A stretch of 64,000 nt of DNA from Pelethousia sp034928145 (GCA_034928145.1 JAYFPE010000013.1:53002-117001); one strand, 5' to 3'; counted from the stretch's first letter, positions 1-8,856 are shown. Translations and numbers: made by a program. The notes: generated from the sequence alone by a model not told the origin.

Positions 1-897
1 CTTACGCCCGCGGTTATTGTCGATCACGGCATTGGCCGCGTCCAATATGACGGAGGTGGAGCGGTAGTTCTGCTCCAGGCGGATCACCTTCGCGCCCTCA
101 AAATCCCTTTCAAATTCCAGGATATTTCGGATATCCGCGCCCCGCCAGCCGTAGATGCTCTGGTCGTCATCCCCCACCACGCAGATGTTGCGGTGCTCCC
201 TACACAGCATCTCAATCAGCTTATATTGCAGCAGGTTGGTATCCTGATATTCATCCACCAGCACATATTGGAACCTGCGGCGGTATTTTTGCAGCGTTTC
301 CGGATCTTTCTCGAACAAATTGAGGGTGAGGCAGAGCAGGTCGTCAAAATCCAGGGCGTTGGCCTCCCGCAGGGCCTTCTGGTACGCCCGGAAGACCCGG
401 GGCACAGCCTCGTCGAGATAGGGGTTGTCCCTCAGGTATTGCTCCGGGTCAAGGGATTTATTCTTCGCATCGGAAAAATGCGCCTGCAATTCCCTTTTGG
501 GGATATCCTTATCGCTGATCTCCAATCGCTTGAGGATGCCGCCGATCAGCGAGAGCTGGTCGTCCGCATCGTAGATAACGAAGTTGCGCTCGCGGCCCAG
601 TTTATCGATATCCGCCCTGAGGATGCGCACGCAGCAGGAATGGAAGGTGGAAACCCAGAGATCGCGCGGATCCCCGCCTACCAGGGCCTCGGTGCGCTCG
701 CGCATCTCCCCGGCCGCCTTGTTGGTGAAGGTAAGGGCCAGGATGTTCCAGGGCCTCACGCCCTGCTCGATGAGGTTGGCGATGCGGTAGGTCAGCACCC
801 GGGTTTTGCCGCTGCCCGCCCCGGCCAGCACCAGCAGCGGGCCTTCCAGGCACTCCACGGCCTGGCGCTGTTCTTTATTCAAAACGGATAAGTCCAT
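1..897 (-). CDS. pcrA: ATP-dependent DNA helicase PcrA/UvrD (3' part beyond window)
   Basis: The first 299 codons of a superfamily 1A helicase are open to the left edge, so the C-terminal half lies outside. The start is an ATG at 897 preceded by AGGATGG. The N-terminal Q-motif region (LNKEQRQAV) is followed by the Walker A motif AGAGSGKTR at residues 25-33, motif Ia (LTFTNKAAGEM), a Walker B VDEYQDTN and the GDDDQSIYGWRGA motif III. PcrA unwinds DNA 3' to 5' in nucleotide excision repair and rolling-circle replication and clears RecA; these are family properties. The motifs separate it clearly from RecB or Rep-like relatives only at the level of UvrD/PcrA; the taxon makes PcrA the likely name. 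Confidence 0.93.
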   Translation of the reverse strand, partial: MDLSVLNKEQRQAVECLEGPLLVLAGAGSGKTRVLTYRIANLIEQGVRPWNILALTFTNKAAGEMRERTEALVGGDPRDLWVSTFHSCCVRILRADIDKLGRERNFVIYDADDQLSLIGGILKRLEISDKDIPKRELQAHFSDAKNKSLDPEQYLRDNPYLDEAVPRVFRAYQKALREANALDFDDLLCLTLNLFEKDPETLQKYRRRFQYVLVDEYQDTNLLQYKLIEMLCREHRNICVVGDDDQSIYGWRGADIRNILEFERDFEGAKVIRLEQNYRSTSVILDAANAVIDNNRGRK

Positions 898-1000
898 AAA
901 TCACCATCCTAAACCAAACTGTGCTATATTATACCATTTACGGGGCGCGTTTGTACATGCCCATAACGCCCGGACAGGCATATACACGTGCGCATAAATT

Positions 1001-1025
1001 AAAAAGCGGCCCCCCTTGGAACCGC
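1001..1025 (-). terminator. Rho-independent terminator after the PspC gene
   Basis: On the minus strand GCGGTTCC and GGGGCCGC form a stem (two G-U pairs) followed directly by TTTTT. It lies 25 bases after the PspC stop codon. The rest of 898-1049 holds no gene that I can see. Confidence 0.7.
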
Positions 1026-1049
1026 CCCGTCCATATATCCGCGCCGCAT

Positions 1050-1232
1050 TTACGGCTGCTTGGGCAAAACGATGGCCGCGATCACATAGGCCACAAAGCC
1101 GATAAACGTAAAGGCCAGCACGCCCCATATGATGCGCACGATGGAAACATCCACGTCCAAATAATCCGCCACGCCCCGGCACACGCCAAAGAGCATCTTC
1201 CCGGAATCTGATCGATACAACGTTTTCGCCAT
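1050..1232 (-). CDS. PspC domain membrane protein
   Basis: A 60-residue protein consisting almost wholly of a PspC domain: LYRSDSGKMLFGVCRGVA, then DYLDVDVSIVRIIW, then one hydrophobic span at about residues 34-57. PspC proteins sit in the cytoplasmic membrane; in proteobacteria they belong to the phage-shock envelope stress response, while short stand-alone forms in Firmicutes mostly lack an assigned role. I chose the ATG at 1232 because GGGGGTG lies 8 bases upstream; the frame stays open to 1322 but that extension is not PspC-like. It is monocistronic, with a terminator downstream. Function beyond the family name is inference. Confidence 0.85.
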   Translation of the reverse strand: MAKTLYRSDSGKMLFGVCRGVADYLDVDVSIVRIIWGVLAFTFIGFVAYVIAAIVLPKQP

Positions 1233-1337
1233 GCGGCACGCACCCCCTACTATTTTCATAATGCCTATATCATACAAAAAAACGATTGACCGCACAAGCG
1301 CCAACTTGTAAACATCTATCAAAATCCAGGCAGGCCA

Positions 1338-1360
1338 AAGCGGGGCTTTAAGCCCCGCTT
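1338..1360 (-). terminator. Hairpin ending the sugar ABC operon
   Basis: AAGCGGGGCTT and AAGCCCCGCTT form a perfect stem about 20 bases after the stop of the last permease gene. The downstream T tract is weak, so it may act as an mRNA 3' end stabiliser as much as a terminator. Confidence 0.5.
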
Positions 1361-1381
1361 GGACAAGCGCTTTGATTTATA

Positions 1382-2248
1382 TCAGCCTTTTACGCTGCCT
1401 AGCGTCAGGCCGGAGATGATATATTTGGAGAGCAGAATGTAGATGATCAGGATCGGTATGATGGCCACGAAGATCATAATATACACCTGCCCCAGGTCGA
1501 ACTTCATGTAGTCGGCGCTACGAAGCTGGTAGATGAGGATGGGGATGGTTTTGTTCTCGTTGGCGTTGATGATCAGCGCGGGCATAAAGTAGTTGTTCCA
1601 GCTGGTCGTAAAGGAAAAGATGGCCTGCACGGCCATGGCCGGCTTAATGATGGGCAGCACGATGCGGTTGAAGGTGCGCAATTCGTTGGAGCCATCCACG
1701 CGCGCCGCCTCCACGATCTCCAGGGGCAGGATGCTCTCCATGTAGGATTTCATATAGTAGAACACAATGGGCGCTGCAATGGAGGGGAGGATCAAAGGGT
1801 AGTAGGTATCCATCATCCCCATTTTGGTGACGAGCTGGATAAAGCCCAGCGCCGATACCTGCGTAGGCAGCATCATAATCACCATGATAAAGGTGAAGGC
1901 CGCTTTTTTGAACTTGAAGTTGTAGGCGAAGATGCCGTAGGCCGTCATGGCGGAGAAATACGTCGTCAGCGCAGCCGTACTGATGGAAATCACGAGGCTG
2001 TTGAGCAGCCCGCGCAGCATGGGGATGTTTTTATCCGCGAGCAGCTTGGCGAGGTTTTTGAAGAGGTAGTTGCCCGGCTTGATCGTAAACTCCGACATGA
2101 TCGAGGCGTGCGGCCGCGATGCGTTCACCAAAAGGAAATAAAACGAGAAGAGGCACAGCACCGATAAAAGAACGAGGACTAGGTAACATACAGCCCGGTT
2201 CAGCGTCAGCAGGGCTTTGCTCTTCCTGGCGGAAGCTTCGCTATTCAT
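1382..2248 (-). CDS. CUT1 sugar ABC transporter permease, MalG-type
   Basis: A 288-residue inner-membrane permease of the MalG branch of the carbohydrate uptake transporter 1 family. It has six predicted spans, the first at about residues 20-42, and the conserved EAA cytoplasmic loop EAARVDGSNELRTFNRIVLP near residues 181-200, which docks on the ATPase. It overlaps the preceding permease gene by four bases (ATGA at 2245-2248), so the two are translationally coupled. No ATPase gene is present; CUT1 systems of Firmicutes commonly share an MsmK/UgpC-type ATPase encoded elsewhere. The substrate is inferred from the neighbouring GH94 and GH1 enzymes to be a beta-glucan oligosaccharide such as cellobiose. 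Confidence 0.92.
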   Translation of the reverse strand: MNSEASARKSKALLTLNRAVCYLVLVLLSVLCLFSFYFLLVNASRPHASIMSEFTIKPGNYLFKNLAKLLADKNIPMLRGLLNSLVISISTAALTTYFSAMTAYGIFAYNFKFKKAAFTFIMVIMMLPTQVSALGFIQLVTKMGMMDTYYPLILPSIAAPIVFYYMKSYMESILPLEIVEAARVDGSNELRTFNRIVLPIIKPAMAVQAIFSFTTSWNNYFMPALIINANENKTIPILIYQLRSADYMKFDLGQVYIMIFVAIIPILIIYILLSKYIISGLTLGSVKG

Positions 2249-3231
2249 GCCGCCACCTCCTCATTTTTTTTGCTTTTGCGGCCCTTGGCCGGCTTTTTCT
2301 TTTCCTTGGGCGTTGCTGTGCTGCCCATCAGGGATTTATAGACCAGCAGGCTGAGCACAGCCGTTACGATGAAGATAATCACCGATACCGCGCCGGATCT
2401 GCCATAGTCCCTGCTGGTGAGCAGGCGGTTGAGGTACATGATAAGCGTCATAGCGCTGCGGTCCGGCGTGCCGAGGCCCTTCGTGATGACCTGCGGCAGA
2501 TCGAACAACTGGATGCCGCCGATCATGGAGGTGATGAGCACATAAACCAGGATCGGCATCAACAGCGGCAGCGTAATCTTGAAGAAAACCTGCAAGGACT
2601 TGGCGCCGTCGATCTGCGCGGATTCAAACAGGTTTTGATCAATGCCCATAATACCCGCCATCAGCAGGATGGTGGTATTGCCGAACCACATGAGGAAATT
2701 CATAAACCCAATAATGCCGCGTGCGGTAACGGTGCGGTCGAAGAAGAGGATCGGCTCATCCAGCACCCCCCACACCTCCAGCATCTGGTTAATTGGGCCC
2801 ACGGGGGAAAAGAGCATGAAAAACAACATAGCAAACGCCGTGGCCATGATGAGGTTAGGCATATAAATTATCGTTTTAAAAAAACGCTGGCCTTTCAAAT
2901 TTAAACGATAGCTGGTAAACCATACCGCCAGCAACAGCGACACCAAAATTTGTGGTATAAAGCCGATCAGCCAGATGATAAGCGTGTTGAGTGCATACTT
3001 GGGCAGGTCGCCGGTGGCGACGATATCCACGTAATTATGCAGGCCCACAAAGTTTGGCCCGATCTGCTGCAGGCCCACACGGTAGTTTTCGAAGAAGCTG
3101 TTGTAAATGGTGCTGAAGAGCGGGATCAGCTGAAAAATGATAAAGACTAAGAAGAACGGCGCTATAAAAATATAGCCCCACTTAGCGTAGCTGATGGATC
3201 TCACTTTTTTAACGCCCGTTTCACGCGACAT
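2245..3231 (-). CDS. CUT1 sugar ABC transporter permease, MalF-type
   Basis: A 328-residue permease with about six membrane spans, the first near residues 17-40, and the EAA loop ESAQIDGAKSLQVFFKITLP. The start was placed at the ATG at 3231 because GGAGGTG lies just upstream; the longer frame to 3279 adds residues with no membrane or signal character. It is the partner of the MalG-type permease it overlaps. The C-terminal tail is rich in Lys (KEKKKPAKGRKSKK) and is cytoplasmic. It follows the solute-binding protein gene after a strong hairpin, which would lower its expression relative to the binding protein. Confidence 0.92.
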   Translation of the reverse strand: MSRETGVKKVRSISYAKWGYIFIAPFFLVFIIFQLIPLFSTIYNSFFENYRVGLQQIGPNFVGLHNYVDIVATGDLPKYALNTLIIWLIGFIPQILVSLLLAVWFTSYRLNLKGQRFFKTIIYMPNLIMATAFAMLFFMLFSPVGPINQMLEVWGVLDEPILFFDRTVTARGIIGFMNFLMWFGNTTILLMAGIMGIDQNLFESAQIDGAKSLQVFFKITLPLLMPILVYVLITSMIGGIQLFDLPQVITKGLGTPDRSAMTLIMYLNRLLTSRDYGRSGAVSVIIFIVTAVLSLLVYKSLMGSTATPKEKKKPAKGRKSKKNEEVAA

Positions 3232-3334
3232 ATTTGGCACCTCCACGTTGAAGCCCCTGTAGGCATCGGCATATCCCAAATGAGCTGTGTTAAAGCCTAA
3301 AGCCTACGGCATTGATCGCCTTTTTTCGAAAGCG

Positions 3335-3383
3335 GAAAAACAGGATTGCCGTGGCAGGGCAGTAACCCTGCCGCGGCAATCCT
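3335..3383 (-). terminator. Intercistronic hairpin between binding protein and permeases
   Basis: Reading the minus strand, AGGATTGCCG and GGCAGGG pair with CCCTGCC and CGGCAATCCT around a six-base loop, followed by CTGTTTTT. The stem starts 8 bases after the binding protein stop codon and the next gene starts about 100 bases later without an obvious new promoter. This is the usual arrangement of a partial terminator or mRNA stabiliser that keeps binding protein levels above permease levels. Confidence 0.75.
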
Positions 3384-3391
3384 ATGCTGTT

Positions 3392-4828
3392 TTATTTTGC
3401 TATTACGGAGGCCACATCGGGAGCGGTCAGGTTGGGATAGGTTTCAAGCGCGCCCTTGAAGAAGTTGGTATAGGCCTGTTCCTCGGTGATGTTGCCCAGG
3501 AAGTAATCCTTAAAGGCTGCGGGCAGGGGCTCGTTGAGCAGCTGGTCATACATTGTGATGTTGCTCATATCGATGCTCTGCGCGCTGTCCAGCAGCACGG
3601 CAATGTGGTTTTGGCCGCCAAGGAAGCCATACTCAAAGCCCTTTTCGCTCAGCTCGGTCATCGCGGCCACGCTGTTGGTGAAATCGCCATACTGGTTTGT
3701 GATCGCGAGCAGGGTATCCGTATCGCAGGTCATCGTCTTCATAATCTGGGCGGTGAGCTCCGTGTTATCGGAACCGGCCGCGGCGCAGATCCAGGTGCCG
3801 CCCCAGAAGTAACCCTGCGGGCCCTTCACCAGGCCCCAGTCGCCATAGCTGCCGTTGCCGACGGCTTCGGCGGCGGGATCATCAGGGTTGTCAAGCGCGG
3901 CGGGCTTGAGGCAGAAATCGATGAACCAGCCGGGTCCGAAGTAGCACATAGCCTTGCCATTCACCTTGGACTCGTTGAAGCTCTCCGTGTCCCATATGCC
4001 GTAGGGCAGGGTGTAGCCGTTCTTGAGGTGGGTGTTAGCCTGGGCGATCCACTGCTTGATGGCGGGGTCGACTACGATCTGGTTATTTCCGTCAACCCAG
4101 GGAGCGGAAACGTTGTTGGAGAATACGCGGTAGTCAGCCACATAGCTGGAGGTCATGTAGTAGCCCTTGGCTTTCGCCTGTGCGGCTACGGCATTATACT
4201 TCTCCCAGGTGGCGAGCGCAGCCTGAACCTGTTCAGGATCGTCCGTGCCAAGCACGTCCTTGGCGATGGAGCGGCGGTAGATCAGGCCGCCCGGGCAGGC
4301 CTGCCAGGACACGCCCTTGAGAAGACCGTTCTCATCCGTGCAGATATCCTTGGTGTACTGGTACATATTGGCGGTATCCGCCTCGGTCAGGCCGATGTCG
4401 CCATAAACGTCTGCCGAGTAGTCGCTGTTAACATACTTGAGCGCATAGTCCGCCTCGATGAGGAATAGGTCGACCTTGTTGTCCGCTGCGGCGCCCTCCT
4501 GGGCCAACAGCGCCTCGTCCAGCTTGGCCTGGTAAGCGCCGCCGTCGCTGGGGGTGATGACCCAGTTAACGGTTACGCCTTCGGGAATGAGGCCCTTCTC
4601 TTCAAAGTAGCTCTTGAAGCGATCCTGGAACTCGGTGTTCCAGCAATAGATGTTGTACACCTTGCCCTGCTCGGTTGCGGCAGGAGCGGCGGGTGCGGCG
4701 GCATCGCCCGCGGGTGCGGCGGCGGCAGGAGCCTGCGCGGCAGGCTCAGCGGCGGGAGAGCAGGCTGCCATCGCGGCCATCATGCTCAACACAAGAATGA
4801 AAACGAGAGCCTTTTTGAATCTGTTCAT
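3392..4828 (-). CDS. Extracellular sugar-binding lipoprotein of the CUT1 ABC transporter
   Basis: A 478-residue family 1 solute-binding protein. The signal peptide ends in a lipobox with the lipidated Cys at residue 23 (AMAAC), followed by an Ala/Pro-rich linker to about residue 55 and then the mature domain, beginning YNIYCWNTEFQDRF. The many aromatic residues (for example YFGPGWFIDF) fit sugar stacking. GGAGGATAACC precedes the ATG. It lies between lacI and the two permease genes and would feed them substrate at the outer face of the membrane. The substrate, probably a beta-glucoside oligosaccharide, is inferred from neighbours and not from binding residues. Confidence 0.92.
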   Translation of the reverse strand: MNRFKKALVFILVLSMMAAMAACSPAAEPAAQAPAAAAPAGDAAAPAAPAATEQGKVYNIYCWNTEFQDRFKSYFEEKGLIPEGVTVNWVITPSDGGAYQAKLDEALLAQEGAAADNKVDLFLIEADYALKYVNSDYSADVYGDIGLTEADTANMYQYTKDICTDENGLLKGVSWQACPGGLIYRRSIAKDVLGTDDPEQVQAALATWEKYNAVAAQAKAKGYYMTSSYVADYRVFSNNVSAPWVDGNNQIVVDPAIKQWIAQANTHLKNGYTLPYGIWDTESFNESKVNGKAMCYFGPGWFIDFCLKPAALDNPDDPAAEAVGNGSYGDWGLVKGPQGYFWGGTWICAAAGSDNTELTAQIMKTMTCDTDTLLAITNQYGDFTNSVAAMTELSEKGFEYGFLGGQNHIAVLLDSAQSIDMSNITMYDQLLNEPLPAAFKDYFLGNITEEQAYTNFFKGALETYPNLTAPDVASVIAK

Positions 4829-4845
4829 GGTTATCCTCCTTATTT

Positions 4846-4864
4846 TAAGCGGGCGGCCCGCTTA
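4846..4864 (-). other. Short hairpin between lacI and the binding-protein gene
   Basis: TAAGCGGG and CCCGCTTA form an 8-base-pair stem with a three-base loop, 18 bases before the binding-protein start codon. It is followed by A-rich sequence and a Shine-Dalgarno, not a T tract, so a processing or stabilising role at the operon junction is more likely than termination. Confidence 0.4.
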
Positions 4865-4907
4865 GGATACTGAGTCGCACGATGCAGCCTGCAAAAAGGC
4901 CCGGGGC

Positions 4908-5915
4908 TTAGCAACCCTTTACAGACCCGCCGATCAACAGCCGTCCCTGCACCATTTCCTGCAGGGCAATGGCCGTTTTAGGGAATTCAATGGCTTCGAT
5001 CAGCTTTTGCGCTGCCTTTTTGCCCAGCTGCTCCGTATCTTGCTTGAGGGTTGTGAGCTTGGGCTGCAGAACCTGGGAGAGGTAGATGCCGTCATACCCT
5101 GCCACGCTGATGTCCGCCGGGATGCGCAGGCCGAATTCTTCGATTACATTGCGCCCACCCAGGAAAGAGAAATCATCCGGATAGAGGATGCAGGTGGGCC
5201 GCTCCTTCAGCGAGAGCAACTCCCGCGTTTCGCGGGCGCTGGAGACCGGGTCGTGGTAGAGCGCCGCGCGGATATATGTTTCCGGCACGGGTACTTTGAG
5301 GGATTCGCAGGTTTTATAGAAGCTGGCGATGCGCTTTTGCGTAACCGAGGTGTCTTCACCATGGATGAAGGCGATCCTACGGTGCCCGCAGGCATATACG
5401 TAGTTGACCAGATCGCACACGCCCTGCACGTTATCGGAGAGGATGGCGGTTTTCTCGTTGAATACGTGGTCGATGGTGACGACGGGGATCTCGCTTTGCA
5501 CCAGCGCCACCACCGCCGGGTCTGTAAAATCCACGCAAGCGATCACCACGCCGTCGCAGTTGCGATAGCGGCAATGATCCAGATAGGACATCGGCGTTTT
5601 GCCCATGGTGTTGCTAATGAAGGTGATGTCGTATCCGTGGCTTTCCGCTTCAACCTTGAAGCTCTCCAGAACGGAGGAGAAATACTCGTGAGCGAGGCCG
5701 CTCTGCATTTTATCGATAAAAAGAACGCCTAAGTTGTTGGTACGGTTGGTTTTGAGCGTGCGGGCCGCCGCGTTGGGCAGGTAGCCCATCTGCCTGGCGA
5801 TGCGGCGGACGCGGGTAGCCGTTTCCTCGCCTACGTCCGGCTGGCCGTTGAGCGCCTTGCTCACCGTGGCCACAGAAACACCGCATTTGAGCGAAATATC
5901 CTTCATGGATATCAT
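4908..5915 (-). CDS. LacI-family transcriptional regulator of the sugar locus
   Basis: A 335-residue LacI/GalR regulator. The helix-turn-helix is at residues 4-24 (MKDISLKCGVSVATVSKALN), followed by the hinge (RTLKTNRTNNLGVLF) and a periplasmic-binding-protein-like effector domain from about residue 60. The ATG at 5915 has GGAGGAG upstream. It is the first gene of the leftward sugar-transport operon and divergent from the GH94-GH1 genes. Two copies of AATCGTTTTCG lie over the predicted start sites of both transcripts, so it most likely represses itself, the transporter and the glycosidases, and is relieved by a transported sugar. That regulatory circuit is inference from position. Confidence 0.93.
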   Translation of the reverse strand: MISMKDISLKCGVSVATVSKALNGQPDVGEETATRVRRIARQMGYLPNAAARTLKTNRTNNLGVLFIDKMQSGLAHEYFSSVLESFKVEAESHGYDITFISNTMGKTPMSYLDHCRYRNCDGVVIACVDFTDPAVVALVQSEIPVVTIDHVFNEKTAILSDNVQGVCDLVNYVYACGHRRIAFIHGEDTSVTQKRIASFYKTCESLKVPVPETYIRAALYHDPVSSARETRELLSLKERPTCILYPDDFSFLGGRNVIEEFGLRIPADISVAGYDGIYLSQVLQPKLTTLKQDTEQLGKKAAQKLIEAIEFPKTAIALQEMVQGRLLIGGSVKGC

Positions 5916-5950
5916 AGTTAAATCTCCTCCGAAACCGATTGATAATGCTA

Positions 5951-5979
5951 AGTATAACCGATGGAGAAGAAATGGGCAA
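5951..5979 (-). promoter_or_regulatory. Predicted proximal promoter of lacI
   Basis: On the minus strand TTGCCC (5979-5974) and TATACT (5956-5951) are separated by 17 bases, about 35 bases before the lacI start codon. The operator copy lies just upstream of the -35 box. Confidence 0.55.
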
Positions 5980-5990
5980 ACTGCTTTCTT

Positions 5991-6004
5991 AATCGTTTTC
6001 GTAA
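5991..6004. promoter_or_regulatory. LacI-type operator copy A
   Basis: AATCGTTTTCGTAA contains the 11-base core AATCGTTTTCG, repeated exactly in copy B 344 bases away. The CG-TTTTCG pattern is typical of LacI/GalR-family sites. It covers the +1 region of the distal lacI promoter and abuts the -35 of the proximal one, a position suited to autorepression. Confidence 0.6.
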
Positions 6005-6008
6005 ACTA

Positions 6009-6037
6009 AGTATATACCCACTGTTTTACAAATGCAA
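6009..6037 (-). promoter_or_regulatory. Predicted distal promoter of lacI
   Basis: Minus strand TTGCAT (6037-6032), 17-base spacer, TATACT (6014-6009). The predicted start falls inside operator copy A. It has a better -35 than the proximal promoter. Confidence 0.6.
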
Positions 6038-6294
6038 GAGGCAATCTAAAATTTTAGTTTTTTGGTTCATGCATCTCTAAAAGTATCTTATTATTAAGCA
6101 AAACCTCTACAATCCGGATTTTGAACACCTAAATGCCATATTTGTGAGCCGCCCCGGAGCACATAGGCGTACTTATACGTATAAAACATGCGGTGGCGGT
6201 AGCGAAAGCGGGCGAATTTAGCGGCCTTTGTTTTAATATGTTGAATCCTCTGCTTGATATATCGCGCTTTTTTACTAGCCGGCAAAGATAATGC

Positions 6295-6322
6295 TTGCAT
6301 TTATGCCAAATTTCTGTAGAAT
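6295..6322 (+). promoter_or_regulatory. Predicted promoter of the GH94-GH1 operon
   Basis: TTGCAT (6295-6300), 16-base spacer, TAGAAT (6317-6322), giving a start near 6329 and a leader of about 90 bases. The start lies directly before operator copy B. The remaining sequence between 6040 and 6290 shows no gene. Confidence 0.6.
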
Positions 6323-6331
6323 TATATGTGA

Positions 6332-6345
6332 CGAAATCGTTTTCG
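6332..6345. promoter_or_regulatory. LacI-type operator copy B
   Basis: CGAAATCGTTTTCG matches its own reverse complement at 12 of 14 positions, the hallmark of a dimer site, and shares AATCGTTTTCG with copy A. It sits a few bases downstream of the predicted GH94 transcription start, a classic roadblock or repression position. Confidence 0.65.
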
Positions 6346-6421
6346 GGCAAATCGACTTTATATCGGGGCATACGCCACAAAATCATCCGGCGCTGCCGCA
6401 TATGCAGAAAGGGACATACCC

Positions 6422-8845
6422 ATGAAATTTGGAGCCTTTGACGACCTTCAAAAGGAATACGTAATTCATACGCCCCACACGCCCCTGCCCTGGATCAATT
6501 ACCTGGGCAACGACGGGTTTTTTAGCCTTATCTCCAACACCGGGGGCGGCTATGCCTTTTATCAGGACGCCAAGCTGCGCCGCATCACCCGCTACCGTTA
6601 CCAAGGCGTGCCTTTGGATGTGGGCAGCCGCTTTTACTATATCGTGGATGGCGAAACCCGCTGGAGTCCGGGCTACCTGCCCTGCAAAACGCCGCTGGAC
6701 GCCTACCGCTGCCGCCATGGCCTGGGCTATACGGCCATCGAGAGCGCCAAAAACGGGGTGGAGGCTTCCCTCACCTTCTTCGTGCCCCTTAGCGAAAACT
6801 GCGAGATCAACCGCATGCGCCTGACGAACGCCACAGCGCAAGAAAAGCGGCTCAAGCTTTTCGCCGCCGTGGAGTGGTGCCTGTGGAATGCCGTGGACGA
6901 CGCGCAGAATTTTCAGCGCAATTTAAACGTAGGCGAAGTCGAGGTGGAAGACGGGGCCATCTATCATAAAACCGAATACCGCGAGCGGCGGGATCACTAT
7001 GCCTTTTTCAGCGTGAACGCCCCCACCGAAGGTTTCGATACGGATCGTGACGCCTTCCTGGGCCCCATGGGAGATTGGGGCGCGCCCAAGGCCGTGCTCG
7101 CGGGCAGGAGCGGCAATAGCCTGGCTAGCGGCTGGAGCCCCATCGCCTCCCACGAATTGGAGATCACCCTGGCCCCGGGCGAGAGCAAAACGCTGCTCTT
7201 TATCCTGGGTTACGCCGAAAATCCCAGGGATCAAAAATGGGCCGCGCCGGGTGTCATTAACAAAACGGCCGCCCGGGCCATGCAGGCCCGCTTCGCTGCG
7301 GACGCGGACGCGCAGGCAGCGCTTGACAAGCTCAAAGAATATTGGGAGGGCCTCCTGGGCCGCCTTGCCCTGCAAAGCGGCAACGCCGCCTTCGACCGCA
7401 TGGTCAACCTCTGGCATCCCTATCAATGCATGGTCACCTTCAACCTGAGCCGCAGCGCCAGCTATTTCGAGAGCGGCACGGGCCGGGGCATGGGCTTCCG
7501 CGACAGTTGCCAGGATCTGCTCGGCTTTGTGCACATGGTACCCGAACGGGCGCGGGTCCGCATCTTGGATATCGCCGCCGTGCAATTTAAAGACGGCAGC
7601 ACCTATCACCAGTATCAGCCCCTCACCAAGCAGGGCAACGGCGATGTGGGCACCGGCTTTAACGACGACCCGCTCTGGCTGGTGGCCGCCGTCGCCGCCT
7701 ATGTGCGCGAGACCGGGGACGCGGGCATTTTAGAGGAGCCCGTGCCCTTCGATAACGAGCCGGGCAGCGAAGCGACCCTGTTCGAGCACCTGCGCCGCAG
7801 CGTGGGCTATACCCTGGCCAATCTCGGCCCCCACGGCCTGCCGCTGATCGGCAGGGCCGATTGGAACGACTGCCTTAACCTCAACTGCTTCTCCGAGGAG
7901 CCGGGCGAAAGCTTTCAGACCTGCGCCAATTTTGAAAGCGGCAAGGCGGAAAGCGTGTTTATCGCCGCCATGTTCGTGCTTTATGGCAGGGAATACGCGC
8001 AGCTTTGCCGCCGCTATGGCGAGGCCGCCGAAGGCGAAGAGATCGAAGCGGCTGTTTACCGCATGGAGCAGGCAGTGAAGAAGCACGCCTGGGACGGCGC
8101 CTGGTTCCTGCGCGCCTACGATGCCTTCAGCAGGCCCGTGGGCAGCAAATCCTGTGAGGAGGGCCAGATCTACATCGAGCCGCAGGGCTTTTGCGCCATG
8201 GCCGGCATCGGCGTGGAGGAAGGCATGGCACGAAGCGCGCTGGACAGCGTGTGGGCGCGGCTGGTGGGGCCCTATGGCATCGAGTTGCTCTCCCCCTGCT
8301 ATACCGCCTACCATCCGGAACTGGGCGAGATCACCAGCTACCCGCCGGGATACAAGGAGAACGGCGGCATCTTCTGCCACAACAACCCCTGGGTGAGCAT
8401 TGGCGAAGCCATGCTGGGCAACGGTGACGCCGCCTTTGCGGCTTACAGCCGCATCTGCCCCGCCTTTACGGAGGAAAACAGCGACGTACACCGCACCGAG
8501 CCCTATATTTACAGCCAGATGATCGCGGGCCGGGAGGCCGCCCGCTGCGGAGAGGCGAAAAACAGCTGGCTCACCGGCACGGCTTCCTGGGCCTTTGTGA
8601 ACGCCAGCCAATATCTGCTGGGCATTCGCCCCCAATTCGACGGCCTGGAAATACGGCCCTGCCTGCCCAAAGAATTCGAGGGCTTCACAGCAAGCCGCCT
8701 CTTTCGGGGCGTGCGCTACAACATCCGCGCCAGGCGCGCGGGGCTTGACACCCCGCGGGTCAAAGTGAACGGCGTGGAGATCGAAGGCTGTGTCGTGCCC
8801 CCCGTTCAGGGGGCGGGGCATTGCGAGGTTGAGGTACTGTTTTAA
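6422..8845 (+). CDS. GH94 glycoside phosphorylase, probable cellobiose phosphorylase
   Basis: An 807-residue GH94 enzyme, almost the length of characterised clostridial cellobiose phosphorylases (about 811). Such enzymes are cytoplasmic and split cellobiose with phosphate to glucose 1-phosphate and glucose. Visible family motifs are GFRDSCQDLL, GDVGTGFNDDPLWL and IGRADWNDCLN; the D-W-N-D at residues 480-483 carries the general-acid Asp. The N-terminal beta-sandwich covers about residues 1-280, the (alpha/alpha)6 barrel about 310-730. The start ATG at 6422 has a weak AAAGGGAC. It precedes a GH1 gene by 11 bases. Cellodextrin or laminaribiose specificity cannot be excluded by reading. Confidence 0.9.
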   Translation: MKFGAFDDLQKEYVIHTPHTPLPWINYLGNDGFFSLISNTGGGYAFYQDAKLRRITRYRYQGVPLDVGSRFYYIVDGETRWSPGYLPCKTPLDAYRCRHGLGYTAIESAKNGVEASLTFFVPLSENCEINRMRLTNATAQEKRLKLFAAVEWCLWNAVDDAQNFQRNLNVGEVEVEDGAIYHKTEYRERRDHYAFFSVNAPTEGFDTDRDAFLGPMGDWGAPKAVLAGRSGNSLASGWSPIASHELEITLAPGESKTLLFILGYAENPRDQKWAAPGVINKTAARAMQARFAADADAQAALDKLKEYWEGLLGRLALQSGNAAFDRMVNLWHPYQCMVTFNLSRSASYFESGTGRGMGFRDSCQDLLGFVHMVPERARVRILDIAAVQFKDGSTYHQYQPLTKQGNGDVGTGFNDDPLWLVAAVAAYVRETGDAGILEEPVPFDNEPGSEATLFEHLRRSVGYTLANLGPHGLPLIGRADWNDCLNLNCFSEEPGESFQTCANFESGKAESVFIAAMFVLYGREYAQLCRRYGEAAEGEEIEAAVYRMEQAVKKHAWDGAWFLRAYDAFSRPVGSKSCEEGQIYIEPQGFCAMAGIGVEEGMARSALDSVWARLVGPYGIELLSPCYTAYHPELGEITSYPPGYKENGGIFCHNNPWVSIGEAMLGNGDAAFAAYSRICPAFTEENSDVHRTEPYIYSQMIAGREAARCGEAKNSWLTGTASWAFVNASQYLLGIRPQFDGLEIRPCLPKEFEGFTASRLFRGVRYNIRARRAGLDTPRVKVNGVEIEGCVVPPVQGAGHCEVEVLF

Positions 8846-8856
8846 GGGGAGGGCGC

